Shown: positions 34,078-43,994 of the stretch, one piece after another | How the letters are laid out: each line of letters starts with the position of its first letter | Position numbering within the stretch: position 1 is the stretch's first letter | Origin: Sphingobacterium rhinopitheci | GTDB lineage: Bacteria; Bacteroidota; Bacteroidia; Sphingobacteriales; Sphingobacteriaceae | NCBI RefSeq assembly: GCF_022627575.1 | Contig: NZ_JADEYQ010000011.1 | Coordinates: 1-64,000, forward strand | Length of the DNA: 64,000 nt | Direction of reading: 5' to 3' | Made by a program: the position numbers and the translations under genes | Notes under the pieces: model-generated | The model's database searches: none | Seen by the model: only the letters and a program-made list of their open reading frames with translations | Told to the model about the DNA's origin: nothing

Positions 34078-37000
34078 ATGCCTAAAAAACCTATCCTAAA
34101 GCCTGGTTTGAAGACTTTTTTATGTATTGGTGGTACAGTGTTAGCATGTTCATATTCTCCAAATATGAGTGTATTTGCTAATCCATATTCTCCATTTACA
34201 AAAAATGTATTTCAACAAAACATTACTGTAAAAGGTATTGTTAGCGATCAAGAAACTAACAGCCCTATGGTTGGTGTTACCGTTACAATACAAGGGACAA
34301 GCATCACAACTACCACAAAAAACGACGGTTCTTATGAATTAAAGAATGTCCCCCAAAACGGTACAATTTTATTTTCCGTTGTTGGTAAATCCCCTGAGAC
34401 CCAAAAAATTAACAACAGAACGACGATTAACGTCACATTATCAAGCAGCAGTACAGATTTGGATGAAGTCGTAGTTGTTGGTTATGGTGTCCAAAAAAAG
34501 GAAACTGTAACCGGATCAATCGTCGCCGTAAAAGGTGAGGATTTAAAAAAATCACCCGCATTGAATGTTTCTAATGCTATTGCGGGACGTGTTCCGGGTG
34601 TTATAGCTACTAATTCTAGTTCTGAACCTGGATACGACGGATCAAGTATTAAAATACGTGGTTCTAACACACTGGGCGATAGTGGACCACTAATTGTTAT
34701 CGATGGTGTTCCTGCTCGCCAAGGCGGATTTGATCGATTAAATCCCGCTGATATAGAGAATATTTCTGTCCTTAAAGATGCATCTGCAGCTATCTATGGT
34801 GCGAGGGCAGCCAACGGTGTAATATTAGTGACAACAAAAAGAGGAAAATCAGGAAAACCTAGATTATCATATAACTTTAATGAAGGCTTTTCTCAACCTA
34901 CAGTTGTTCCAAAACTCGCTGATGCGGTAGAATATGCAGAGATGCGTAACGAATTAGAGATTTATAAACTCCCTGTTGGAGAATGGTCCAATGCACTGAC
35001 GGGTTTTAATTCAACAGGTAATTATATCAGACCTAATACCAATACCATCACGGCGCCATTCACGCCAAACGATATAAGCCTATTTAAAGACGGTAGCGAT
35101 CCATGGGGGCATCCAAATACAGATTGGTACGGTGCTACATTAAAAAAATGGTCCCCTCAACAAAGGCATAATTTACAAATTGATGGAGGAACAGATGACA
35201 TTAAATATTTAATTTCTTTGGGGTACCAAAACCAAGATGCCTATTATAAAAACTCAGCATCAGGATATAAACAATATGATTTCCGTATTAATCTAGATGC
35301 AAATATCAATCCTTATATAAAAACACAATTTGGGGTACTAGGACGTCAAGAAGACCGAAATTCTCCAACAAAAAGTGCAGGTACCATTTTTCGTATGCTC
35401 ATGCGTGGTAACCCCACGATGCCAGCATATTGGCCTAATGGTATGCCAGGCCCAGATATCGAACACGGCGAAAACCCTGTAGTAATAACTACCAATGAAA
35501 CAGGGTACAATAAAGACAAGCGTTATTATTTACAAACAAATGGTCAGGTAGATATAACAAACCCTTGGGTTGAAGGATTAAAATTAACTATCAATGCCTC
35601 AGTAGATAAATACTTCAGAAAAGGAAAAAACTGGCAAACACCCTGGTATTTGTACACATGGCAAGACCAATATGAAGCAGATGGTGTTACACCAAAATTA
35701 ATCGCTGGTAAACGAGGTCCAGCCGAACCTCGATTAACTCAATCAGATGAAGATCAACTAAATGTTCTACTGGGAGGTATATTAAGTTATGATAAAAAAA
35801 TTGGCGACCATAACTTCAGTATATTAGCAGGTGTCACTAGAGAAACGATTAGAAACGATTATTTTAGCGCATACCGTAGGTATTTCTTATCCGAAAATAT
35901 AGATTACCTATTTGCTGGAGGAGACACTGAAAAAGATAATAATGGTGGCGCATGGGAACGTGCCCGGTTAAATTACTTTGGCCGAGTTGGATACAATTAC
36001 AAAAGCAAATATATAGGTGAATTTTTGTGGCGATATGATGGTTCCTATATGTTTCCTGAAAACAAAAGATATGGCTTTTTCCCGGGGGTATTGTTAGGGT
36101 ATTTAGTGTCTGAAGAAACCTTTTGGAAAGATAATGTTTCCTTCATCAATTATTTCAAAATTAGGGCTTCCTATGGACAGATGGGTAATGATAACATATA
36201 TTATGATGGCGCATTGCAAGAATATCAATACTATTCTACCTATGCATTTGGTAGCTATATAGTTGGTAATGAAGTTGTAAAATCATTATATGAAAGTAGA
36301 GTACCTAATAATTTTATCACTTGGGAGGTTGCAAACAATTATAATTTAGGTCTTGATTTCCAATTCTTTAATGGAAAACTAAATGCGGAATTTGACGTGT
36401 TCAAAAATAGCAGAAATAGTATATTATGGCGTCGAAATGCGTCTATTCCACAAAGTACAGGCATGACATTACCGGCTGAAAATATTGGAAAAGTAGATAA
36501 TTCGGGATGGGAATTTAATGTTGGTTATAAGAACAAAATTGGGGAGTTAGGTTATAATGTGTCTGTAAATGGTGGTTATGCTAAAAATAAAATCATCTTT
36601 TGGGATGAAGCACCTGGTGCTCCTGAATGGCAACAAAGTACAGGAAGGGCGATAAATGCAGGCTTGTTTTATATCTATGATGGCGTCTTTAGAGATGCTG
36701 CAGACATCTCCTCAAACAGTATAGATTACAGCTCTATAACGGGCAATCTTAGACCTGGAGATATGAAATATGTAGATTATGATGGTGATGGTAAAATAAC
36801 TCCTGATGATAGAGTACGAAGGAATAAAAATACAGACCCTACATTCCAAGGAGGATTAAATTTAGGATTGACCTACAAGAATTTTGATTTAAGTATACTA
36901 TTTCAAGGGGCAACAGGAGGAGAACTTCGTGTAGGAACAGATGAATCAGGTGCCATTGGTAACTACCTACATACATTTTATGAAAATCGTTGGACAGTTG

Positions 37001-37302
37001 ACAACCCAAGTAGTGAACATCCTAGAATAACCGATAGAAGTGATCAATATTATTCATATAATAATACCTATTGGCTCCGCAGCACAAATTATATACGACT
37101 AAAGAATGTAGAATTAGGATATAATTTTTCACCTACGCTATTAGAAAAGATAAAAATGAATAATATAAGAATTTATGTAAGTGGCTTAAACTTACTCACA
37201 TGGAGCAAGATTAAGGTATACGACCCAGAATCAACAAATCAATTAGGCCAATATTATCCGCAAGCCAGATTGATTAATGCTGGGCTTATGGTTTCATTTT
37301 AA
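34078..37302 (+). CDS. SusC/RagA-family TonB-linked outer membrane protein
   Basis: A 1074-residue TonB-dependent transporter. After an N-terminal signal region come a carboxypeptidase-regulatory-like domain (about 50-120: ITVKGIVSDQETNSPMVGVTV) and the SusC TonB-box region DEVVVVGYGVQKKETVTGSI (about 133-152). The plug follows, with LNVSNAIAGRVPGVIATNSS and PLIVIDGVPARQGG, then a long beta barrel. There is no STN domain, so it is not the type that signals to an anti-sigma factor. It forms the outer-membrane pedestal-bin complex with the SusD partner 12 bp downstream. The substrate is unknown because no glycoside hydrolase or protease gene accompanies the pair. Confidence 0.97.
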   Translation: MPKKPILKPGLKTFLCIGGTVLACSYSPNMSVFANPYSPFTKNVFQQNITVKGIVSDQETNSPMVGVTVTIQGTSITTTTKNDGSYELKNVPQNGTILFSVVGKSPETQKINNRTTINVTLSSSSTDLDEVVVVGYGVQKKETVTGSIVAVKGEDLKKSPALNVSNAIAGRVPGVIATNSSSEPGYDGSSIKIRGSNTLGDSGPLIVIDGVPARQGGFDRLNPADIENISVLKDASAAIYGARAANGVILVTTKRGKSGKPRLSYNFNEGFSQPTVVPKLADAVEYAEMRNELEIYKLPVGEWSNALTGFNSTGNYIRPNTNTITAPFTPNDISLFKDGSDPWGHPNTDWYGATLKKWSPQQRHNLQIDGGTDDIKYLISLGYQNQDAYYKNSASGYKQYDFRINLDANINPYIKTQFGVLGRQEDRNSPTKSAGTIFRMLMRGNPTMPAYWPNGMPGPDIEHGENPVVITTNETGYNKDKRYYLQTNGQVDITNPWVEGLKLTINASVDKYFRKGKNWQTPWYLYTWQDQYEADGVTPKLIAGKRGPAEPRLTQSDEDQLNVLLGGILSYDKKIGDHNFSILAGVTRETIRNDYFSAYRRYFLSENIDYLFAGGDTEKDNNGGAWERARLNYFGRVGYNYKSKYIGEFLWRYDGSYMFPENKRYGFFPGVLLGYLVSEETFWKDNVSFINYFKIRASYGQMGNDNIYYDGALQEYQYYSTYAFGSYIVGNEVVKSLYESRVPNNFITWEVANNYNLGLDFQFFNGKLNAEFDVFKNSRNSILWRRNASIPQSTGMTLPAENIGKVDNSGWEFNVGYKNKIGELGYNVSVNGGYAKNKIIFWDEAPGAPEWQQSTGRAINAGLFYIYDGVFRDAADISSNSIDYSSITGNLRPGDMKYVDYDGDGKITPDDRVRRNKNTDPTFQGGLNLGLTYKNFDLSILFQGATGGELRVGTDESGAIGNYLHTFYENRWTVDNPSSEHPRITDRSDQYYSYNNTYWLRSTNYIRLKNVELGYNFSPTLLEKIKMNNIRIYVSGLNLLTWSKIKVYDPESTNQLGQYYPQARLINAGLMVSF

Positions 37303-37314
37303 AGATAGCACAAC

Positions 37315-39186
37315 ATGAAAAATCTAAAATATATTTTATTATCAGTATCAATATCCTGCATATCAGTATCTTGTAACGATAATTTTGTTAATACAAGCCC
37401 TCTAGGAGAGGTTTCAGAAACTGCAGTATGGCAAGATGCCTCATTAGCACAGGCTTTTGTATATGAAATTTATAACGGCTTTGGCGTAGGTGGTTTTTAT
37501 GAGCAACAGATGGCCTCCATGACAGATGAAGCCCTATTTACCCATCCAGGCAGAGGCATAAATACCGTTACTGAAGCTCGCTCGAACCCTGCAGATCAAG
37601 GCTATATAATGGATACCTATAACTATGGAAATATGTATAGTCGTATCCGTGCTACCAATATAGCCATTGAAAATCTTAAAGATCCAAAATTTACTAATCC
37701 CTTATTAGTAGATCAATTGTTAGGCGAGGCCTATTTTCTAAGAGCTTATTATTATCATAATTTAATTCGTATTTACGGCGCTGTTCCATTAATTGAAACC
37801 GTTTACAAATTAGGTGAAGCTGATTATACAAAAGAGCGCAATACATTTGAAGAGTGTATTAATTTTATTGTTAAAGATTGTGATCAAGCCGCTATATTAC
37901 TTGCCGGTAAAGCAACAACAGATGGAAGAGCGACAGACGTAGCTGCATTAGCATTAAAAGCAAGAATCCTCACTTACGCAGCTAGTGATCTACATGATAA
38001 TACCACAGCGAAATCCAAATCATCAATTATATCGGCCTATGCTAATCCTGAATTTTTAGGTTATAGCTCAAGCAATAGGGTAGAACGATGGCAAAAAGCT
38101 AAAGATGCTGCCAAGGCAGTGATAGAAAATAATAGTCATGCCTATAAATTAGATTTAGCGACAGCAGCCACAGCGGCAGAAGGACAGGCAAATTATAATG
38201 CTATTGCGATGGGCGGTGGTAGTAAAGTAGCTGACATCAATGCTAAGAAGGATTTGATATTGGGAAGATTTTTTACTGATATGAAGGATGAAAGAGGAGG
38301 CTATGTCGGACGAGACAATGGTCCAAATGGCTATCACAATTGGTCTGGGAATTCACCAACACAATTATTGGTGGATGATTATGAGTTGATAAGTGGCGTA
38401 AAATTTGACTGGAATAATAGTAACCATAAAGCATCACCTTATACCAATCGTGATCCTAGATTATATGCTACTATTTTACATGACGGCAGTACATGGAAAC
38501 CTCGTACCGATGATGTAAAGAGTAGAGATCCCCTTAACCAAATACAAACAGGGCAATATGAAATCAACAATAATACAGGTGCAAAAATTGTCAACTATGG
38601 CTTAGATACCAGAAATAGCCCTGTAGAAGATTGGAATGGCTCATATACTGGCTATTATTACCGAAAATTTGTAGACGCCAATCCTGCCATTGTAGATCAA
38701 AATACACGCCAAAGTATTCCATGGCCAATGTTAAGATATACAGAAGCTGTTTTAAATTATATTGAAGCTTGTATAGAATTAGGCGAAGAAAATGAAGCAA
38801 AAATATGGCTTAATAAAATACGTTTTAGAGCAGGGATGCCAGCAATTACTGATTCAGGACAAGCTTTAAAAGATAGATATAGGAATGAGCGTCGCATAGA
38901 ACTTGCATATGAAGAGCACCGCTATTTTGATGCTAGACGATGGATGATCGCAAACGAAACGCTAGGCAGAAAAGTAACTTATATAAGCATATTTGGTTCG
39001 TTGAAGGCTGGTAAAACCGTAAATATCTATTCCTATAATACCGACAATTATACGTATTCGTATACTGTAAATACGATTGATCCGGGTATTGAAAATAGAT
39101 CGTGGAATGACAAAATGTATTTTACATCCTTTCATAGAGATGAAATAAATAGAAATACAAAATTAGTTCAAAATCCAGGATATTAA
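37315..39186 (+). CDS. SusD/RagB-family nutrient-binding lipoprotein
   Basis: A 623-residue surface lipoprotein that caps the SusC barrel and binds the nutrient. The signal peptide ends SISCISVSC, with the lipid cysteine at about residue 20. The helical TPR-like core of the family is seen in LLGEAYFLRAYYYHNLIRIYG, and the C-terminal RNERRIELAYEEHRYFDARRW is diagnostic of RagB/SusD. It lies 12 bp after susC and is followed by a strong terminator, so the pair is a complete transcript. Confidence 0.97.
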   Translation: MKNLKYILLSVSISCISVSCNDNFVNTSPLGEVSETAVWQDASLAQAFVYEIYNGFGVGGFYEQQMASMTDEALFTHPGRGINTVTEARSNPADQGYIMDTYNYGNMYSRIRATNIAIENLKDPKFTNPLLVDQLLGEAYFLRAYYYHNLIRIYGAVPLIETVYKLGEADYTKERNTFEECINFIVKDCDQAAILLAGKATTDGRATDVAALALKARILTYAASDLHDNTTAKSKSSIISAYANPEFLGYSSSNRVERWQKAKDAAKAVIENNSHAYKLDLATAATAAEGQANYNAIAMGGGSKVADINAKKDLILGRFFTDMKDERGGYVGRDNGPNGYHNWSGNSPTQLLVDDYELISGVKFDWNNSNHKASPYTNRDPRLYATILHDGSTWKPRTDDVKSRDPLNQIQTGQYEINNNTGAKIVNYGLDTRNSPVEDWNGSYTGYYYRKFVDANPAIVDQNTRQSIPWPMLRYTEAVLNYIEACIELGEENEAKIWLNKIRFRAGMPAITDSGQALKDRYRNERRIELAYEEHRYFDARRWMIANETLGRKVTYISIFGSLKAGKTVNIYSYNTDNYTYSYTVNTIDPGIENRSWNDKMYFTSFHRDEINRNTKLVQNPGY

Positions 39187-39191
39187 TCCTA

Positions 39192-39235
39192 AAATGAAAG
39201 CAGTAAACGTAATAAGTTTACTGCTTTCATTTTTG
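39192..39235 (+). terminator. Terminator of the susC/susD pair
   Basis: A 17-bp perfect stem (39192-39208 with 39216-39232), loop of seven bases, followed by T's. Confidence 0.9.
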
Positions 39236-39314
39236 ATTTATTTACGCTCCAATAATTAGATACTAATAAAATGAAATAAGAAGAACTGCTATTCTTCCAT
39301 CATGATTTTTATTA

Positions 39315-39896
39315 TTACTGATAAAGACCCTTTTTATCGATAAAGTCAATCACACTATCCGGTGTAAAGAAAGCTATACTTTTTTTGTCTGCTATTGCTT
39401 GACGTATAAAAGTAGATGACAATTCCATCACAGGTGTATCGGTCATCGTCACAGCAGGGTGATTTCTTAATTCGCCGGCATCATACCCTGGACGTGGATA
39501 TACTACGATTTTATAATCACGCAGGATGATATCAGCATTTTTCCATTTTGGTAGACCTACCAAATTGTCTTCACCCATTATCAAGGAAAAATCCTTTGTA
39601 GGATATTTTTCCGCTAGATGAGCTAAGGTGTCTATGGTATAGGAGGGTTGCGGTAGCTTGAATTCTATATCACTGGCGCGCAGACTGTGGTGCCCCTCTA
39701 TAGCGAGGTTTACCATTTCTAAGCGATCATACATATTACCTAATGTTTTTTTCTCCTTAAAGGGGTTATGAGGAGAAACAACAAACCACACTTCTTCTAA
39801 ATCCGTAAAGTTGGCTATATAATTTGCTATGATCAAATGCCCTATGTGAATAGGGTTGAACGATCCAAAAAACAAACCAACTTTACTTTTATTCAT
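39315..39896 (-). CDS. nadD: Nicotinate-nucleotide adenylyltransferase
   Basis: NadD makes deamido-NAD from nicotinate mononucleotide and ATP. The 193-residue protein has the nucleotidyltransferase motif GSFNPIHIGH (11-20), and the late SSTFIRQAI corresponds to the family ISSTxIR motif. It is last in the operon yicC-gmk-nadD (5-bp gap to gmk). The partial quinolinate synthase gene at the right edge belongs to the same NAD pathway. Confidence 0.96.
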   Translation of the reverse strand: MNKSKVGLFFGSFNPIHIGHLIIANYIANFTDLEEVWFVVSPHNPFKEKKTLGNMYDRLEMVNLAIEGHHSLRASDIEFKLPQPSYTIDTLAHLAEKYPTKDFSLIMGEDNLVGLPKWKNADIILRDYKIVVYPRPGYDAGELRNHPAVTMTDTPVMELSSTFIRQAIADKKSIAFFTPDSVIDFIDKKGLYQ

Positions 39897-39901
39897 TATA
39901 T

Positions 39902-40471
39902 TTATGAATTGATAAAATCAAAAAACATTGTTTCTGCTTCAGCTTTCGCTGTCTCTAATTCAAAATTATTTAATATAACATCAAACTTATCCGCATAGCT
40001 CAATTCCAATTCTGCCTTTGCGAAACGCTCATTCAATTTCTCTTGGGAATCCGTTCCTCTACCTGACAATCTTTCCTTCAGCACTTCCAAAGAAGGCGGA
40101 TTTACAAAAATCGCTAATGCTTCGTCAGGAAACTTGGATTTTAAACGTAATCCTCCTATAACATCAATATCAAAGACAACATGCTTACCCAATGCCCATA
40201 TACGCTCTAACTCCGAACGTAGCGTACCATAAAACGTACCAGAATAAACCTCTTCAAACTCGATAAATTCATGCTTTGCAACCTTATGCAAAAAATCTTC
40301 TTTGGAAATAAAATAGTAGTCCTTACCATCTACTTCATCCCCACGCAGTTCGCGTGTTGTAGCAGAAATAGAGAATGCTAGTTTATCACCATATTTATTC
40401 AATAAGTGCTTTACTATAGTTGTTTTTCCTGCTCCTGATGGGGCAGAAAAGATTAATAATTTTCCCGACAT
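39902..40471 (-). CDS. gmk: Guanylate kinase
   Basis: Gmk phosphorylates GMP to GDP. The 189-residue protein has the P-loop SAPSGAGKTT (9-18), the GMP-binding SATTRELRGDEVDGKDYYF, and the lid region with LKERLSGRGTDSQEKLNERF. It lies four bases after yicC, an arrangement shared by many bacteria. Confidence 0.97.
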   Translation of the reverse strand: MSGKLLIFSAPSGAGKTTIVKHLLNKYGDKLAFSISATTRELRGDEVDGKDYYFISKEDFLHKVAKHEFIEFEEVYSGTFYGTLRSELERIWALGKHVVFDIDVIGGLRLKSKFPDEALAIFVNPPSLEVLKERLSGRGTDSQEKLNERFAKAELELSYADKFDVILNNFELETAKAEAETMFFDFINS

Positions 40472-40475
40472 ACTA

Positions 40476-41351
40476 TTATAATACGTTTAGCAGTTGTTCT
40501 TTAATTTTTTCTAATTCTTCTTTCATTCGCACTACAACCTGTTGAATTGCAGCATTGTTAGCTTTTGAACCTAACGTATTAATCTCTCGGCCCATTTCTT
40601 GCGAAATAAAGCCTAATTTTTTACCATTTGAATCTGGTGCATTTAGTGCTTGTAAAAAATAATTACAATGACTTCTCAAGCGTACTTTTTCTTCTGTTAC
40701 ATCCAATTTATCGATGTAAAAAATTATTTCTTGCTCGAAACGATTCTTATCAATATTTTCTTTGCCTACCGCAGCATCCATATATTGGCTTAATCGTTCT
40801 CTAATTAAGGGAATACGATCACCTTCTACAGCTTCTACTTCTGTCAATAAATCCAATATCATCTGAACACGCTTTTCCGCATCATTTTTTAATATTAGAC
40901 CTTCATCCTCACGAAATTTATTGAATTGTTGAACAGCTAACGCAAATGCATTTAATAAGACCTTTCCTTCTTCTTCATCCACCACATCGTCATTATTTGC
41001 TATTACCTCAGGCATATTGAGTGCCAAAGAGAAGATAGCAGCATCCTTGTCACCAAGCTCATCGGCTACCGTCTTTAATTGATTGTAATACTTTTTGAGT
41101 AATTCAGTATTTATGGAAGAAGCTTTTGCTGTTTGATCGGTATATTCTGATGAAATCATTACATTCACCTTACCACGTTCAATTAGTTTACTACATTCTC
41201 CGCGTAATGTTAATTCCTTATCCGAAACAGCTTTTGGAAGACGAATGCTTAACTCTAAAAATTTTGAGTTAAGAGACTTTATTTCTACAGTGTATTTTAC
41301 TTTCGCATTTTCATGCGAACCAACACCATAACCTGTCATTGACTTTATCAT
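40476..41351 (-). CDS. YicC-family endoribonuclease
   Basis: A 291-residue YicC protein, a recently recognised endoribonuclease family in E. coli. MTGYG near the start and ALNAPDSNGKKLGFISQEMGREINTLGSKANN near the end are diagnostic. The frame extends two codons further to a TTG (41355-41357), but that TTG is part of a TACCTTTG promoter box (41355-41362), so I take the ATG at 41349-41351, which lies three bases after the box. The mRNA of the yicC-gmk-nadD operon is then leaderless. Confidence 0.94.
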   Translation of the reverse strand: MIKSMTGYGVGSHENAKVKYTVEIKSLNSKFLELSIRLPKAVSDKELTLRGECSKLIERGKVNVMISSEYTDQTAKASSINTELLKKYYNQLKTVADELGDKDAAIFSLALNMPEVIANNDDVVDEEEGKVLLNAFALAVQQFNKFREDEGLILKNDAEKRVQMILDLLTEVEAVEGDRIPLIRERLSQYMDAAVGKENIDKNRFEQEIIFYIDKLDVTEEKVRLRSHCNYFLQALNAPDSNGKKLGFISQEMGREINTLGSKANNAAIQQVVVRMKEELEKIKEQLLNVL

Positions 41352-41354
41352 ATA

Positions 41355-41362
41355 CAAAGGTA
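41355..41362 (-). promoter_or_regulatory. yicC operon -7 box, leaderless geometry
   Basis: TACCTTTG on the minus strand, three bases before the ATG of yicC. No TTG is seen 19-21 bp upstream. Confidence 0.6.
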
Positions 41363-41551
41363 GGAAATCTCTGAATAAAAGTGAATTTTAGATTTATAAT
41401 CGATATAATAGTAAAATGAATTATTTCATTTAGGAAATTAGAAACCTAACATGCCAATGGTAAAAATAAAAATGTCGTTGGATCCACCCCTTTGTAGCAG
41501 ATATAGGTTTGAATTATTCATGAAAACAATACGCATGAATATCCAATATAT

Positions 41552-41583
41552 AAAAATTAAGGTACCCAATATGGGTACCTTAA
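41552..41583 (-). terminator. Terminator of the GH20 gene
   Basis: A 12-bp perfect inverted repeat TTAAGGTACCCA/TGGGTACCTTAA (41557-41568 with 41572-41583) with a 3-base loop, followed on the minus strand by T's. It lies 23 bp past the stop. Confidence 0.85.
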
Positions 41584-41605
41584 CAACTATTACAGTATGT
41601 AGTTA

Positions 41606-43909
41606 TTATTTCTTATTCACTCTAAATTCATCCGCTATCTCCGCACTATTCAACTTAACATTATAAACCTTCAAGTCAGCTATAGCACCATTTTTAAAGG
41701 TAACCTTCTCTAATGGGAATACCAATGTTTTTACTTTGGTAAAGGAGACCGCTTTACCAGTTTTATCCTTTGTTTCTAAAACGATAGTTTCTGGCTTATT
41801 ATCTGTTACTAATTTATCATTAAGATAGAACTGAGTGCCATTTTTATCTCCTGTAACCGTTAACAATGCCCATTGGTCTACAGGAAGCTTGATATCTACA
41901 TTATAGGTATAGCCATCCCTTTGATACATCAAACCTTGATTCTTTAGATAAGAAACAACAGCATTTTTAGATTCAAAAAGCTTTCCTTCAAAATTAGTGG
42001 TGGGTTTTACCCAGAATGATACGGTATAATTCTCTCCAATTTCTTTTATAGGCAATGTCTTATCTATACCTGTAGTTGCTGCTTCAGCAAAAGAGTCAGC
42101 AAAAATAACACCTTCCTTTTTATCCCCGAAGTAACCTCTCATATTTAATCCTGGAGCTTCGCCAATATATTTTCTATTAGCATTAAATTCAAATAGGGAA
42201 GGTTTTGTATCCTCTGCGGTCCACATTTTTTCGGATAAAATTTGCATAGCAGGGAACACACGATTATGGACATCTTTCTCGGAGATACCATTTCCAGCGA
42301 TATCATTCCATACCGCAAACATACCTCCACGGACAATAGGATCTCCTTTTTCAAATAACACATTACCTATCTGACGTGGAGACCAGCTATTATAAAGATA
42401 ATTGGTATTTAGATAATCATAATAATACCCTGCTGCAGGTACGATATATAAATAACCATCAGGTGTACTTATCTGGGGATATCCCAATTTTTTCATCTCT
42501 ATAGGATCCGCATAGCCATTATACCACATATTGAGGGTGACATCTTTTACACGAACAGGTGTCTTACCTTGTGCATGTGTCAACGCTCCCCACGCACGTA
42601 CAGATTTACCATTATCTTGAACCACCTTGAATATAAAGTTTGTAAAAGCTCTAAATTTTTCAGCTTCTTTCTTATCGTATTCATCCGTACCTACGTGTAC
42701 TTCTTGCCCAATAAAAACAGGATTATCACCTTTTGTATATTCATCGAATACATTCTTTACTACTTCATAAGATTTGGGATTGTTAAGGTCCAAATGATCC
42801 ATACCATATTCTTTACTCCCCAATTCTGGCATCATATGCGCAAATGCTAAGGAATGTGCCGGAACATCAATCTCTGGAATTATAGTGATACCATAGCGTG
42901 CAGCTTTCTTTTGAAGATCTATAAACTCTTGTTTGGTATAATGTCCATCTTTAGATGCTAAGCCCGGATAAGTGGTATTCTCTAGTCGAAATCCCGCATA
43001 TGTCTTATTCCAATCATTATCAAAATATTGCTTAAATCCATTGTCATTTAAGTGAATCTGAAAATTAGACATTTTATAGTAAGACATTAGCTCTACATAA
43101 TCATTAAGGAAATCTATCGTAAAGAATTTACGGCCAACATCCAACATAAAACCACGTACATCATACGTAGGGTAATCACGAACCTGCCCTTTAGGAATTG
43201 TAAGGTTATCCTTATCTTGTGCTAATAATTGTAGCAATGTTCGTGTCCCAAATACTTTACCGGCATATTGTGGTGCTGTAATTTCAAATCTATCACCTAT
43301 ATCTATTCTATATCCATCACGACCCAAAGCATTGTCATTGGAATAAGCTATGGTAATATCTCCTTTTTTCGCAGCCAATCTACGAGAAGCAACAACCGGT
43401 ATATCCAAATTCAATAGCTTCTTTATATCTTCTTGCAATAGTACAGCAGCCTCTTTGGAAGTCGCAGACGTATCACTATATACAATCTTTGAACGTGAAG
43501 ATAATTTATAATCACCTTCAGTACCTTTCCACTCCCGTAGCGTAGGGATAACAAAAGGCTGTGCATTGCCTGTAGCAGCACTATTTACACCTGTTACCAC
43601 AATATTCTTTGCTGGCACTTCTAGGACCTCTTGAGAACCAGTATCAGTAACTTTAAAAAGTAGATTTACAGATTTGTCTACCAACGGTTTATGAATATTA
43701 CCCTTCAAATCAATAACAGATTGATTGTCTGAACCTATTAGCATGATATTCTTATTTGGAATATTAGGCAATACAACCTTATTGTTGGAGATAATAACCT
43801 TATCAAAATAAGGATTTAACTTTTTTAATTCTACATTATCTTGAGCAAAGGACTGAGCGGCACAGGAAATAGCCAATACGGATAAAAAAAAGGGGTTTTT
43901 AATTTTCAT
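41606..43909 (-). CDS. GH20 family glycoside hydrolase with C-terminal LamG-like domain
   Basis: A 767-residue exported enzyme. The signal peptide ends about residue 22 (SFAQ). A GH20 N-terminal domain (about 115-245) leads to the TIM barrel (about 250-570), with YPTYDVRGFMLDVGR and the catalytic acid/base pair D409-E410 in HVGTDEYD. Classical exo-hexosaminidases read HxGGDE here; the GTDEY form is seen in a branch that, from memory, includes lacto-N-biosidase-like and other unusual GH20 enzymes. The last 150 residues look like a concanavalin/LamG sugar-binding domain. It is a single gene, not next to the SusC/D pair. Confidence 0.9.
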   Translation of the reverse strand: MKIKNPFFLSVLAISCAAQSFAQDNVELKKLNPYFDKVIISNNKVVLPNIPNKNIMLIGSDNQSVIDLKGNIHKPLVDKSVNLLFKVTDTGSQEVLEVPAKNIVVTGVNSAATGNAQPFVIPTLREWKGTEGDYKLSSRSKIVYSDTSATSKEAAVLLQEDIKKLLNLDIPVVASRRLAAKKGDITIAYSNDNALGRDGYRIDIGDRFEITAPQYAGKVFGTRTLLQLLAQDKDNLTIPKGQVRDYPTYDVRGFMLDVGRKFFTIDFLNDYVELMSYYKMSNFQIHLNDNGFKQYFDNDWNKTYAGFRLENTTYPGLASKDGHYTKQEFIDLQKKAARYGITIIPEIDVPAHSLAFAHMMPELGSKEYGMDHLDLNNPKSYEVVKNVFDEYTKGDNPVFIGQEVHVGTDEYDKKEAEKFRAFTNFIFKVVQDNGKSVRAWGALTHAQGKTPVRVKDVTLNMWYNGYADPIEMKKLGYPQISTPDGYLYIVPAAGYYYDYLNTNYLYNSWSPRQIGNVLFEKGDPIVRGGMFAVWNDIAGNGISEKDVHNRVFPAMQILSEKMWTAEDTKPSLFEFNANRKYIGEAPGLNMRGYFGDKKEGVIFADSFAEAATTGIDKTLPIKEIGENYTVSFWVKPTTNFEGKLFESKNAVVSYLKNQGLMYQRDGYTYNVDIKLPVDQWALLTVTGDKNGTQFYLNDKLVTDNKPETIVLETKDKTGKAVSFTKVKTLVFPLEKVTFKNGAIADLKVYNVKLNSAEIADEFRVNKK

Positions 43910-43994
43910 AACAAAATATTAGTCTTTCGGTAATTAGTAATGTTGTAAATATAATAACATTATGTAATACATATAGAAATATATTAAACTTACC

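Noticed and set aside
41451-41666. 71-codon plus-strand frame between yicC and the GH20 gene
   Set aside because: It covers the GH20 terminator and the end of the GH20 gene; no recognisable protein features.
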